NCBI RefSeq assembly: GCF_001278945.1
Contig: NZ_LGRV01000003.1
Coordinates: 1,612,001-1,676,000 of the forward strand
Direction of reading: 5' to 3'
Length of the DNA stretch: 64,000 bases
DNA from: Lysinibacillus contaminans
GTDB lineage: Bacteria; Bacillota; Bacilli; Bacillales_A; Planococcaceae
The notes below the pieces were generated by a model that was not told where the DNA came from, did not search any database, and saw nothing but the letters and a program-made list of their open reading frames with translations. Below, piece after piece: positions 43,715-51,798 of the stretch (position 1 is its first letter; each line of letters starts with the position of its first letter). The translations under genes and the position numbers were made by a program.

Positions 43715-44107
43715 ATGTTAGAAGTATATATAGATGCAGCAAGTGCTGGTAATCCTGGCCCAAGTGGTATTGGCATCTTCATCAAGGGTGAAGGCCATCA
43801 CAAGCAAATTAGTGAATATATCGGTATATCCAATAATCATATTGCCGAATTCACCGCGTTAGTACGTGGTTTAGAAGAAGCGAAAAAACTTGGCACATCG
43901 CTTGTTTCCGTTCGTTCTGATTCAAAAATCGTTGTAGCCTCTATTGAAAAAGAATATGTAAAAAACGAAGAATTTAAACCTCTTCTTGAGCAGGCCTTAC
44001 AACTTGCAGCAAGCTTCGATTTATTTTTCATAAAATGGGTGCCAGATGAACAAAACAAAGCCGCAGATGCATTAGCACGTGCGGCCATTCAAAAAGGGAA
44101 AAATTAA
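43715..44107 (+). CDS. RNase HI-like protein
   Basis: The 130-residue product is an RNase H fold with candidate catalytic acids Asp7 (YIDAASAGNPG), Glu45 (IAEFTAL), Asp69 (VRSDSKIV) and Asp118 (NKAADALAR). This matches the minimal type I enzymes such as B. subtilis YpeP/YpdQ, which lack the basic protrusion. It could degrade RNA in RNA-DNA hybrids. AGGG precedes the ATG. A 21-bp repeat array follows. Confidence 0.85.
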   Translation: MLEVYIDAASAGNPGPSGIGIFIKGEGHHKQISEYIGISNNHIAEFTALVRGLEEAKKLGTSLVSVRSDSKIVVASIEKEYVKNEEFKPLLEQALQLAASFDLFFIKWVPDEQNKAADALARAAIQKGKN

Positions 44108-44164
44108 AGCAGTTTCGATTGTCGACAAACAAAGAGCTGTCTAAAGTAAGAATCGACCCTCTGA

Positions 44165-44360
44165 TTGAGCGACATTGCGCCGGGGTTGAGCGACTTTGAA
44201 CCCAGGATGAGCGACTTGGCGCCGAGGTTGAGCGACTTTAAACCAAGGTTGAGCGACTTTGCGCCGAGGTTGAGCGACTTTAAACCAAGGTTGAGCGACT
44301 TTGAACCAGAGTTGAGCGACTTGGCGCCCAGCTTGAGCGACTCGACATCCATTTTGATTT
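44165..44360. repeat. Eight-unit 21-bp tandem array
   Basis: Eight full units (starts 44165, 44186, 44207, 44228, 44249, 44270, 44291, 44312) plus a partial one. Unit theme: TTGAGCGACTTT followed by (A/G)(A/C)(A/G)CC(A/G)AGG. The array ends CGACATCCATTTTGATTT, the same tag as the 15111-15215 array. Both strands are open (7-residue repeats), which is expected for a 21-bp period, but no RBS supports translation. Confidence 0.88.
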
Positions 44361-44423
44361 GATGGTTATTAATTTTTATTGATGCCCTTCTTTATCTAGA
44401 AGGAATCTAGTACGGTCCTGTTT

Positions 44424-45086
44424 TCATTTTTCTTCTAACGACACTGGAGAGAAAACATACTGTCCTCTTTCTATAGGAGAAGAAATGGTGATAGGAACAC
44501 GCTCGGAGAAAATTGGGCCATCCACTACAATTGTATGAAACTCACCGTTCTCGCCACACGCATCGATGCCTGCTGCTTCTAATTCCTCCACTATTTCTTT
44601 TGTTAATCTTTTACCAACATAGGAAGCAGGCATCATCGTTGTATTCACTACAATAATCCATGACTCGAAACCAGCCTCTAACAGTTCCTCTACCACTGAC
44701 AGGCGGGACATATTCCATAACGGATGAACGGCTATAATATCCGATTTCGCACATGTTTTTTGGACCCATTCCAAATGATCTTGCAAATCAATATCACCGA
44801 ACACGCCGTGCGTAATGCCTTCAGCTCGACATGCATCCATCGCATCGATAAATTGCCCCTCATATGAGCCCCAACTTGCAGATTTAGTTAAAAGCGGGAC
44901 GCCCAATCGATCCACTTGTGCTTTTACAACGTCTAAAGGAATTGCATGAGACTTAGAAATCTCATCATCCTCCTCAAACATCGTTACTATTTTTTTCGGA
45001 ACCATCCCTAATTTTAATGCCCGATAATAGGCCAGTGCCGAATCTTTTCCACCACTCCAAGATGCAACAAAATGTACGTTTTCCAT
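44424..45086 (-). CDS. Dph6-like ATP-pyrophosphatase (diphthine-ammonia ligase family)
   Basis: The 220-residue product has the PP-loop SGGKDSALAYY (about residues 11-21) and the Dph6-family segments HGVFGDIDLQDH and WNMSRLSVVEELL. In archaea and eukaryotes the family amidates diphthine; bacteria lack diphthamide, so this is an amide-forming or adenylating enzyme of unknown substrate. AAGGAG precedes the start. Confidence 0.85.
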   Translation of the reverse strand: MENVHFVASWSGGKDSALAYYRALKLGMVPKKIVTMFEEDDEISKSHAIPLDVVKAQVDRLGVPLLTKSASWGSYEGQFIDAMDACRAEGITHGVFGDIDLQDHLEWVQKTCAKSDIIAVHPLWNMSRLSVVEELLEAGFESWIIVVNTTMMPASYVGKRLTKEIVEELEAAGIDACGENGEFHTIVVDGPIFSERVPITISSPIERGQYVFSPVSLEEK

Positions 45087-45175
45087 AGTAGATTCACTCC
45101 TTTTTTAAAACTTGTCATAAAACTTATAATAATATCAATAATATTGGCAAATCACCATAGCTTGGGGTTAATTTC

Positions 45176-45391
45176 CGTTCCAGCTGGGCGCTTTTCGGGG
45201 GGCGTCTGATGAGCCGCTTCACTCGCAAGCTCGCTCCAGGGTCTCGGACCAACAGGATGTTGGTCACGAAGGCGTTGTCACACGATGTGGCGTTTAAACC
45301 TTTGTTCCTTTAAGTATTTCCCCCAGGAAGCTTTGCTCTGTAGCGAAAGGCGAATGCCGTCAGCTACACTCGCCTAGCCTCCACTCCATTC
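45176..45391 (-). repeat. GC-rich intergenic repeat, minus orientation, with insert
   Basis: Read on the minus strand the ends are GGAGTGGAGGC and GGAGCGAGC...CGAGTGAAGCGGCTCATC...GACGCCCCC...GGAACGGAAAT, matching the composite at 56285-56805. The middle differs (includes GGACCAACAGGATGTTGGTC on the plus strand), so it is a rearranged or interrupted copy. Confidence 0.75.
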
Positions 45392-45552
45392 AACAGCAAT
45401 CTAAATTCAATACACACTTTATTCAAATATTATCCACGACTCTTAGTGATGAACCACAATATTCCAAATGCATTTGGTAAATAGCAAATAATAAAAGTGC
45501 CTACTATGCAATTGATCAATAGCTACGATTTAATTTTACAGAAGTTGAGTTC

Positions 45553-46254
45553 CTAATTATAAGGGATAAATTGTTTTATTTCATTCGATAAAATTGCCGT
45601 ATCCCACGGGGACCAAAAATACGTAGTTCCGTCAAATTGCACGTTGTATTTATAAGCAACCGACTCATCTGTGAACAACACGATTTCGTAATATAAAGGA
45701 TCTCCGTTGTCAGTATTCGGTTGGAATGATTCATCTTCCTTACTGTTCTTCAAAATATCAAGGAAGCGGGCTACGTCCTCAGTATTTATTATGTCAGCGA
45801 TTCGATTACTTCCTTCTAATGTGTAAGCTTCATAAATTTCTACTTTCTTCACTTCGTCTACAGGTAGATCTTTAAAATGCCATGTATAGTCGGTGCTTTC
45901 GCTCTCATAATAAATTCGATAGCCATTAATAGCCTGCTCATCCTTTACGGCAATCATATCGCCCTCCCCTTCAACTGCGTAAATTTCTGTACCCTTTTCA
46001 TGGAAGGCAGCATCCCCATCTTTTGTTTTGTACGATGGATTCGTGACATTGTCAGCTACTTTAAATTGGACCGTCCCGAGTTGCTTCCCTACATATTGTT
46101 CATCAGCTAACGCACCAGTATTAATAGCGATATATTCCTTACCATCCCATTTTATAAAATCAACCCAACCAATTATCGTTTGACCACCTAATATGTTTGA
46201 TCGACAGCCTGCTAATAAAACAACGAGTGAACTCAGCATTATCCATTTTTTCAT
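45553..46254 (-). CDS. Lipoprotein of unknown function
   Basis: The 233-residue product has a signal peptide MKKWIMLSSLVVLLAGC with the lipobox LAGC, then GWVDFIKWDGKEYIAIN, YIYAVEGEGDMIAV-like beta segments, and a C-terminal region (residues about 150-233) with repeating FKD, VEIYEAYT and IVLFTDESVAYKY. It is anchored on the outer face of the membrane. No family recognised. AGAGGTGAAG precedes the start. Confidence 0.7.
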   Translation of the reverse strand: MKKWIMLSSLVVLLAGCRSNILGGQTIIGWVDFIKWDGKEYIAINTGALADEQYVGKQLGTVQFKVADNVTNPSYKTKDGDAAFHEKGTEIYAVEGEGDMIAVKDEQAINGYRIYYESESTDYTWHFKDLPVDEVKKVEIYEAYTLEGSNRIADIINTEDVARFLDILKNSKEDESFQPNTDNGDPLYYEIVLFTDESVAYKYNVQFDGTTYFWSPWDTAILSNEIKQFIPYN

Positions 46255-46432
46255 AGGCTTCACCTCTTTACACAAGTAGACTGGATTTCCCAAAAAAAGT
46301 TACAGAAAGCTATTCATTAAAATAATAATCTACCCTCTTATAAATATATTCAGTTCCCAACTACTTCAAATAGAGTTGTTTTTAACGCACAATTCTAAAT
46401 ATGCGTGACTTTCTAATTATTCAGAAAAGATA

Positions 46433-46461
46433 TTGACAACTAAATAACGCGATGATATGCT
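46433..46461 (+). promoter_or_regulatory. Promoter of the amino-acid ABC operon
   Basis: TTGACA (46433-46438), 17-bp spacer, TATGCT (46456-46461). The leader to the ATG at 46550 is about 85 bases. Confidence 0.72.
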
Positions 46462-46549
46462 TTGACACATTAGTAGTTTAGTAAGAGAAAGCAAAATATT
46501 ATTGTTTTCTAGTAAGAGAATTATTATTTTTTTGAGGGGGAAATTTATA

Positions 46550-47371
46550 ATGAAGCGTATTTTCACACTTCTATTCATGTTTACAGCTGTTCTATTTCTA
46601 GCAGCTTGTGGAGCATCCGAAGAAAAGTCAGGTTCCGCAGACAGTACATCTGACAAAGACAAAGTACCAACATCTGCAAAAACAGAAAAAGTCATTATCG
46701 GTATTGATGATAAGTTCGCGCCAATGGGCTTCCGAGATGAAAAAAATGAAATCGTCGGCTTTGATATTGACTATGCACGTGCTGCCGCTGAGCACATGGG
46801 CGTTGAGGCTGAATTCCAGCCAATTAACTGGAATACAAAAGAAGTTGAATTAATTAGTGGTCGTATCGACTTAATCTGGAATGGCTACACAATTACAGAT
46901 GAGCGTAAAGAAAAAGTATTATTCACAAAGCCATACTTAGAAAACGCACAAGTTGTGTTAACTTTAAAAGATTCATCTATTAAAGCACTTAGTGATTTAG
47001 CAGGAGTAGAAGTTGGTCTTCAAGCGAAATCTTCTGCATTAGATGCATTAAATGCTAACCCGATTCATAAAGAAGTTAAAGCTATTACAGAATTCGCTGA
47101 TAACGTTTTAGCGTTAACAGACTTAAAAACAGGTCGTGTGAAGGCTGTCGTAATCGATTTAGTTGTAGCAGAATATTACATGGCACAAGAAAAAGATACA
47201 TTCAAGCTATTAGAAGAATCACTTTCGCCTGAACAATATGGTGTCGGTGTAAAACCTGGAAATGAAGCATTATTAGAAAAACTTCAAGCTGCTTTAGATC
47301 AAATGAACGAAGATGGGACTGCAGCTGAAATTTCTGAAAAATGGTTTGGTGAAAACAAGGTTTTAAAATAA
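46550..47371 (+). CDS. Polar amino-acid ABC transporter substrate-binding lipoprotein
   Basis: The 273-residue product has a lipoprotein signal (lipobox LAAC), then a periplasmic-binding-like fold with KVIIGIDDKFAPMGFRDEKNEIVGFDIDYARAAAEHMG, and WNGYTITDERKEKVLFTKPY. This is the family 3 (amino-acid) binding protein. GAGGGGG precedes ATG 46550. Permease and ATPase genes follow. The ligand is not determined. Confidence 0.92.
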   Translation: MKRIFTLLFMFTAVLFLAACGASEEKSGSADSTSDKDKVPTSAKTEKVIIGIDDKFAPMGFRDEKNEIVGFDIDYARAAAEHMGVEAEFQPINWNTKEVELISGRIDLIWNGYTITDERKEKVLFTKPYLENAQVVLTLKDSSIKALSDLAGVEVGLQAKSSALDALNANPIHKEVKAITEFADNVLALTDLKTGRVKAVVIDLVVAEYYMAQEKDTFKLLEESLSPEQYGVGVKPGNEALLEKLQAALDQMNEDGTAAEISEKWFGENKVLK

Positions 47372-47383
47372 GTGAATGTTATC

Positions 47384-47419
47384 AAAGAGGCTGTCTGAAA
47401 AGAATTTGAGACAGCCTCT
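47384..47419 (+). terminator. Internal hairpin 1 in the amino-acid ABC operon
   Basis: Stem AGAGGCTGTCT/AGACAGCCTCT, 13 bp after the binding-protein stop. It may attenuate or protect mRNA, giving more binding protein than permease. Confidence 0.65.
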
Positions 47420-47465
47420 TCTGTGACGAAAGCAACTCATTATTGGCACTTTACTTAGATATAAA

Positions 47466-47510
47466 AGGCTGTCCAATAAGTACTTTTATGCTTATTGGAC
47501 AGTCCCTTTT
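47466..47510 (+). terminator. Internal hairpin 2 in the amino-acid ABC operon
   Basis: Stem GGCTGTCCAATAAG/CTTATTGGACAGTCC followed by CTTTTT, ending 18 bp before the permease start and next to its RBS. It looks like a read-through terminator. Confidence 0.72.
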
Positions 47511-47527
47511 TGGGAGGGAAAATTTTT

Positions 47528-48184
47528 ATGGTGGACTACTGGAATACAATGATTCTGCCAATGCTTGAAGGCGCAAAAATGACGGTGCTACTGTTCATTA
47601 TTGCTATTCTTATATCGATTCCACTTGGCTTCTTGCTAACTTTAGCGGCGAAAAGCCGCGTTAAACCGCTATCATGGTTTGCTCATACATATATTTACGT
47701 AATGCGAGGCACGCCGTTATTACTACAGCTATTAGTAATTTGCTTTGGTTTACCAATGATGCCAGTAATCGGTGAGTATTTAGTGCTAGACCGCTTCACC
47801 GCTGCTTGCCTTGGGTTTATATTAAACTATGCAGCCTACTTTGCAGAAATTTTCCGTGGTGGCTTACTTGCTATCGATAAAGGTCAATATGAGGCAGCTC
47901 AAGTGCTCGGTTTATCAAAATGGCAAACAACAACTCGTATTATTATGCCGCAAATGTTCCGCGTGGCTCTACCTGCCCTATCGAATGAATCTGTGACACT
48001 TATTAAAGACACAGCTCTTCTTTATGCAGTAGCTGTACCAGAACTACTCCACTTCGCACAAACGGCTGTAAACCGTGATTTCACGATTGTACCGTACTTT
48101 ATTGCTGCTGCTATTTATTTAGTGATGACGCTTTTATTAACGGTATTATTTAAGTGGCTTGAAAGACGTTTTAAATTTGAATAG
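47528..48184 (+). CDS. Polar amino-acid ABC transporter permease
   Basis: The 218-residue product has five or six membrane helices and the HisM/Q-type motif [21 protein letters not shown] (EAA loop that contacts the ATPase). GGGAGGG lies eight bases before ATG 47528. It forms the membrane channel with the ATPase encoded next. Confidence 0.92.
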   Translation: MVDYWNTMILPMLEGAKMTVLLFIIAILISIPLGFLLTLAAKSRVKPLSWFAHTYIYVMRGTPLLLQLLVICFGLPMMPVIGEYLVLDRFTAACLGFILNYAAYFAEIFRGGLLAIDKGQYEAAQVLGLSKWQTTTRIIMPQMFRVALPALSNESVTLIKDTALLYAVAVPELLHFAQTAVNRDFTIVPYFIAAAIYLVMTLLLTVLFKWLERRFKFE

Positions 48185-48195
48185 AGGTGAATCGT

Positions 48196-48942
48196 ATGGC
48201 ACTTATGGAAGTATCGAATTTAAAAAAATCCTTCGGTGAGCTAGAAGTACTCAAACAAATCACATTTGACATTGAGAAAAATGATGTTGTTGCCGTGATC
48301 GGCCCATCTGGTTCTGGTAAAAGTACAATGCTTCGTAGTTTAATTCATTTAGAGGAAGTTAACGGTGGTAGCATTCGTGTGGACGGTGACTTTTTAGTCC
48401 AAGACAATACATATGCAAAACCACAGGACATTAAAAAAATTACAGCGAAAATGGGCATGGTGTTCCAACACTTTAACTTATTCCCCCATTTAACTGTGCT
48501 GCGAAATCTCGAAATAGCTCCAAGCTTACTGAAAACAGAGTCTCCTGATGCTATCTCACGTCGTTGTCAAGACATACTGCAAAAAGTTGGTTTGTCTGAT
48601 AAAGCGAATTCCTATCCTGCCAATTTGTCTGGTGGGCAAAAACAACGTGTGGCGATTGCACGTGCACTAATGATGAATCCACAAATTTTGTTATTTGATG
48701 AACCTACCTCTGCACTCGATCCAGAGCTGACAGGTGAAGTCTTAAAAGTCATGAAGGATTTAGCCGAGGAGCACATGACGATGATTGTCGTAACGCACGA
48801 AATGGGCTTTGCACGCGAGGTAGCCAATAAAGTGGTATTTATGGATGGCGGAGAAATTATCGAAGCAAATAATCCTGAAGCATTCTTCACGAACCCGCAA
48901 AATGAACGTACAAAAGCATTTTTACAGAAAAACATAAAGTAG
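48196..48942 (+). CDS. Polar amino-acid ABC transporter ATPase (GlnQ-like)
   Basis: The 248-residue ATPase has Walker [11 protein letters not shown]-loop [11 protein letters not shown], signature LSGGQKQR, Walker [14 protein letters not shown] and H-loop [10 protein letters not shown], the GlnQ/HisP pattern. GAGGTG lies before ATG 48196. It is the third gene of the operon and is ended by the hairpin at 48961-48993. Confidence 0.93.
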   Translation: MALMEVSNLKKSFGELEVLKQITFDIEKNDVVAVIGPSGSGKSTMLRSLIHLEEVNGGSIRVDGDFLVQDNTYAKPQDIKKITAKMGMVFQHFNLFPHLTVLRNLEIAPSLLKTESPDAISRRCQDILQKVGLSDKANSYPANLSGGQKQRVAIARALMMNPQILLFDEPTSALDPELTGEVLKVMKDLAEEHMTMIVVTHEMGFAREVANKVVFMDGGEIIEANNPEAFFTNPQNERTKAFLQKNIK

Positions 48943-48952
48943 TGTAAAACTA

Positions 48953-48995
48953 AAAAAACAGAGCCATTCTATATTTGTTGTATAGAATGGCTCAT
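48953..48995. terminator. Bidirectional terminator
   Basis: Stem GAGCCATTCTATA/TATAGAATGGCTC with A-run on the left, between the ABC operon and the convergent anti-sigma gene. Confidence 0.85.
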
Positions 48996-49129
48996 TATAA
49001 TTGATTAGACTTTGTTCTAAGACATCAAATTCTATTTCAATCCTACTATCGTATACTCACCTTTTTTTCGGTCAGTTCTGGAGATATTCATAGAGTACCC
49101 CCACTAATTCTTCCACTAATCGGAAATTA

Positions 49130-50320
49130 TTACTGAATAGGTACAGTAAATGCTGGTTGCCAAATTCCTTGTTCATTTTTGATCATTCCTACTGACGATA
49201 TATTATTCGATTCCGTCGGGGGGATGTTAATCACACCCCCATTTTCACTTCTCTGTTCAAATTTCCCTCTCTCAATGCCGTTAAATGTGTATGCACTTAA
49301 CAGTCTTTGGATGTCTTCTGTAAAATAATAATCCTTTATTTTTCGTGTATCTTGAATATAATGCTCAATTCTCGCTCGCGCAGGACCTTCACGATTCGTA
49401 AATAACGCATAATATGTTTCGTAATCCAATTCCATTTCTGCTTGCAAAAATATTTTTGTAATCGTTAACGGTTCTACGCCTACGAGTAAGGACAAATCAT
49501 AATTTTCTTTAAACTCATCATAAAGTGATTGTTCCTCGGCTGTTAAAGTAAACGTCGGCTCAAGCTTTTCAATTCCTACGACTTTTCCAATAAGCTGAGA
49601 TTCTTTTATAACCCCTGCTGTATGCCCACTGTCATTCGTATAAACGGCATACTCACCCGTACTCAATGCCTCCAATTCTACATCGATATAATCCCTTTGC
49701 TTTCTATTTAAATGATACCGATACCCAAAATAATACTTAAAAATTTCCTGTTGTTCAGTATTTTCGAATTCAATTGGTGCAACCGTGCCTGGTAAAGCTA
49801 AAAAATCGCCATTTAACGTCACTTGTCTTTGCGATGTTTGAACATTATCACCCGCAACGCCGTACACATTAGCAACATTAACCCCGTCCACACCATAGTA
49901 GGCAACATAATCCCCTACTTGTATCTCTGCCTCTGGTTCAATTAGCATCGGCAGGTTCGACAGCATCCACTGCTTACCCATTAAATATGAAGTATCCGGT
50001 CGGATAACTAATTGTCCATTCGACTCGATAATTGGTAGCACAGTTTCATTTTCCTGCAGTAATGCCATAAGCTCATTCGGATCTGTTGGCAATGCCGCCA
50101 CCGTTTTTGACGCCGTCGCCCCGTCCGGTGTGAATTGTAACATCACGGCAAAACCTAAAATTAAAACAAACGCCAGAGAAATTACAGACACTTTCCAATT
50201 TATTTTTTTAGAAGGAGCCTTGCCTGGTCGGCCATTCTTTAAAATGCGCTGCTTCATATCCTCAGTGAATGGCGCCTCTGTACGAAGCTCCTGTTTTAGC
50301 TGGTCTTTTAAATTATTCAT
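49130..50320 (-). CDS. Putative anti-sigma factor with a degenerate signal-peptidase I-like domain
   Basis: The 396-residue product has a cytoplasmic N-terminus, one membrane segment (about residues 44-62) and an external domain. In the external part, IQVGDYVAYY, VYGVAGDNV and GEYAVYTNDSGHTAGVIKESQLIGKVVGI correspond to boxes C, D and E of signal peptidase I (S26). The box D lysine-arginine is replaced by Ala-Asn and no box B serine is clear, so the domain should be catalytically dead. It overlaps the sigma gene by 8 bp. An anti-sigma or sensor role is inference from the pairing. Confidence 0.75.
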   Translation of the reverse strand: MNNLKDQLKQELRTEAPFTEDMKQRILKNGRPGKAPSKKINWKVSVISLAFVLILGFAVMLQFTPDGATASKTVAALPTDPNELMALLQENETVLPIIESNGQLVIRPDTSYLMGKQWMLSNLPMLIEPEAEIQVGDYVAYYGVDGVNVANVYGVAGDNVQTSQRQVTLNGDFLALPGTVAPIEFENTEQQEIFKYYFGYRYHLNRKQRDYIDVELEALSTGEYAVYTNDSGHTAGVIKESQLIGKVVGIEKLEPTFTLTAEEQSLYDEFKENYDLSLLVGVEPLTITKIFLQAEMELDYETYYALFTNREGPARARIEHYIQDTRKIKDYYFTEDIQRLLSAYTFNGIERGKFEQRSENGGVINIPPTESNNISSVGMIKNEQGIWQPAFTVPIQ

Positions 50321-50810
50321 GGATAAATACCTCCGATTGTGACGATAATTTGGATTTTAGTAAGTCCCTGCCTCTACGTAATCGAGTGCGTACGGTATTT
50401 TGAGAAACATCAAGTAAGTCCGCAATTTCCCAAGCCTCAAATTCCTCATAATAAAACAAAATAATGACTTCTCGGTAATGGATTGGTAGACCCATCACCT
50501 CATGCTTTAATGTTTGAAATTGTTGTTGCTTCATTACTTCCTGCTCTGCAGATTTTTCGTTTGTCCAAAACGGCGTTAAAAAATGCAATACGTTTTTCCG
50601 CTTCATTTTACGTAATTCATCATGACAGCGGTTAATTAATATTCTTGTCAAATAGGTTTTTAGTGCAGCCTCTCCCCGAAAAACGTCTACACTTGTTGCA
50701 TATGTAAAAAACACGTCCTGTGTAATTTCTTCTGCCAATTGCTTGTCCTTCACATATAAATAGCTCATATGGAATAGGTATTCTCCGTATTCCTCTATTA
50801 GCAGCCTCAT
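50313..50810 (-). CDS. ECF-type RNA polymerase sigma factor
   Basis: The 165-residue product has ECF regions 2 (VKDKQLAEEITQDVFFTYATS, LKTYLTRILINRCHDELRK) and 4 (PIHYREVIILFYYEEFEAWEIADLLDVSQNTVRTRLRRGRDLL). AGGATG precedes the ATG. On the minus strand CGTCTAA (50839-50845) with GAAC further upstream may be the autoregulated promoter, the same -10 word as in front of the other ECF gene. It overlaps its presumed anti-sigma gene. Confidence 0.9.
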   Translation of the reverse strand: MRLLIEEYGEYLFHMSYLYVKDKQLAEEITQDVFFTYATSVDVFRGEAALKTYLTRILINRCHDELRKMKRKNVLHFLTPFWTNEKSAEQEVMKQQQFQTLKHEVMGLPIHYREVIILFYYEEFEAWEIADLLDVSQNTVRTRLRRGRDLLKSKLSSQSEVFIHE

Positions 50811-50894
50811 ATTATCATCCTAACTGGTCTTTTAATTATTAGACGTAAAAGATTGCGAATATTGTTCAAAAAATAAGAAATTATATAAAAATAT

Positions 50895-50969
50895 GGCTCT
50901 TCACCAAAATATGTGCTTATAAAAGAGTAGATATCTTTTATAGTAAAGTACATATTTTGAAAAAGAGCC
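50895..50969. mobile_element. Small MITE-like hairpin with ISL3-type ends
   Basis: A 75-bp near-perfect inverted repeat: GGCTCTTCACCAAAATATGT at the left, complement of the right end GGCTCTTTTTCAAAATATGT, with inner TATAAAAGA/TCTTTTATA. The left end matches that of the 19759-20026 element at 22 of 24 positions. It lies 15 bp after the stop of the gene at 50984 and may also act as its terminator. Confidence 0.75.
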
Positions 50970-50983
50970 ATAATAATCGTACA

Positions 50984-51655
50984 TTAATTTAATTTTTCAT
51001 TTTCCTTACTTAGAACAATAATTTTGTATGACAAGTCTTCAATTGATAACTCTTCCCTTTTTTTCTCGATGATTCCCTCTACATATTCTTCAATCCGCTC
51101 TACCCTTTCTAAATTTGAGTCCCCTTTAGAATTCTTCAAATGCGTTTTGATAATAATTTGCAATGGAGCTGGAGAGAACGAATACGCAAAATCTCTATAT
51201 TCCTCAAATTGTTCATCCGTTTTTATTCTTATTACATTGAAAATTGGTTGCCATTCTTCATCTAGTCGTTCAGCCACACTTTTTGTTCGCACCGTAACAT
51301 CAAACAAAATATTTGTTTTTGAATATACGCTGTCTGATACAAGTTCTTGGACTGCTTGTTGCTCTATACTTGATATTTCATTTTCATCGTTTACTATTAC
51401 TTCTATATATGGATTAGGTTTTCTTGAATCAACGAGCATTCTATTCGTTTGATAACCCTCCGTTTTTAAAATTTCAGATGTAGTATTAAAAACAACGCCA
51501 CTTAGTTCATTTAATTTTCCGCCTTTTATTTGCAAATTCTCATCATTATTATCCGCCAATTCTATTTTACTGTTATTCCAATTGGCCAATACGAATGAAA
51601 AAAGAATTAAAATCGCGGCAAAAATCCCAACTAACATAAGTGATTTTTTGTTCAT
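50984..51655 (-). CDS. Membrane-anchored protein of unknown function
   Basis: The 223-residue product has an N-terminal membrane anchor (LMLVGIFAAILILFSFVLA) and an external alpha/beta domain with NPYIEVIVNDENEIS, RTKSVAERLDEEWQPIF and LQIIIKTHLKN. It weakly recalls the external domain of the DUF4030-like protein at 13980. GGAGG precedes the start. It is not clearly part of the ECF unit, which is separated by the MITE-like hairpin. Confidence 0.65.
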   Translation of the reverse strand: MNKKSLMLVGIFAAILILFSFVLANWNNSKIELADNNDENLQIKGGKLNELSGVVFNTTSEILKTEGYQTNRMLVDSRKPNPYIEVIVNDENEISSIEQQAVQELVSDSVYSKTNILFDVTVRTKSVAERLDEEWQPIFNVIRIKTDEQFEEYRDFAYSFSPAPLQIIIKTHLKNSKGDSNLERVERIEEYVEGIIEKKREELSIEDLSYKIIVLSKENEKLN

Positions 51656-51733
51656 TCAGTGCCTCCAATCATTTGGGATGTTAGTACATTTTTATGATTC
51701 ATTCACTTAAATAGAACGGTTATTCTCAGCAAA

Positions 51734-51779
51734 CAAAAATCCCTTCTTACATCCTATTGCTGTAAGAAGGGATTTTTCT
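51734..51779. terminator. Strong bidirectional terminator
   Basis: Stem AAAAATCCCTTCTTAC/GTAAGAAGGGATTTTT, downstream of the minus-strand MFS gene. Confidence 0.9.
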
Positions 51780-51798
51780 CATACTATTATGAACTTAC

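Noticed and set aside
44165..44360. Open reading frames on both strands coding heptapeptide repeats
   Set aside because: A 21-bp period keeps all frames open; no RBS, no known family, and the tag is shared with a non-coding array.
15111..44360. 21-bp arrays as possible CRISPR
   Set aside because: There are no unique spacers, the units are contiguous, and no cas genes are nearby.
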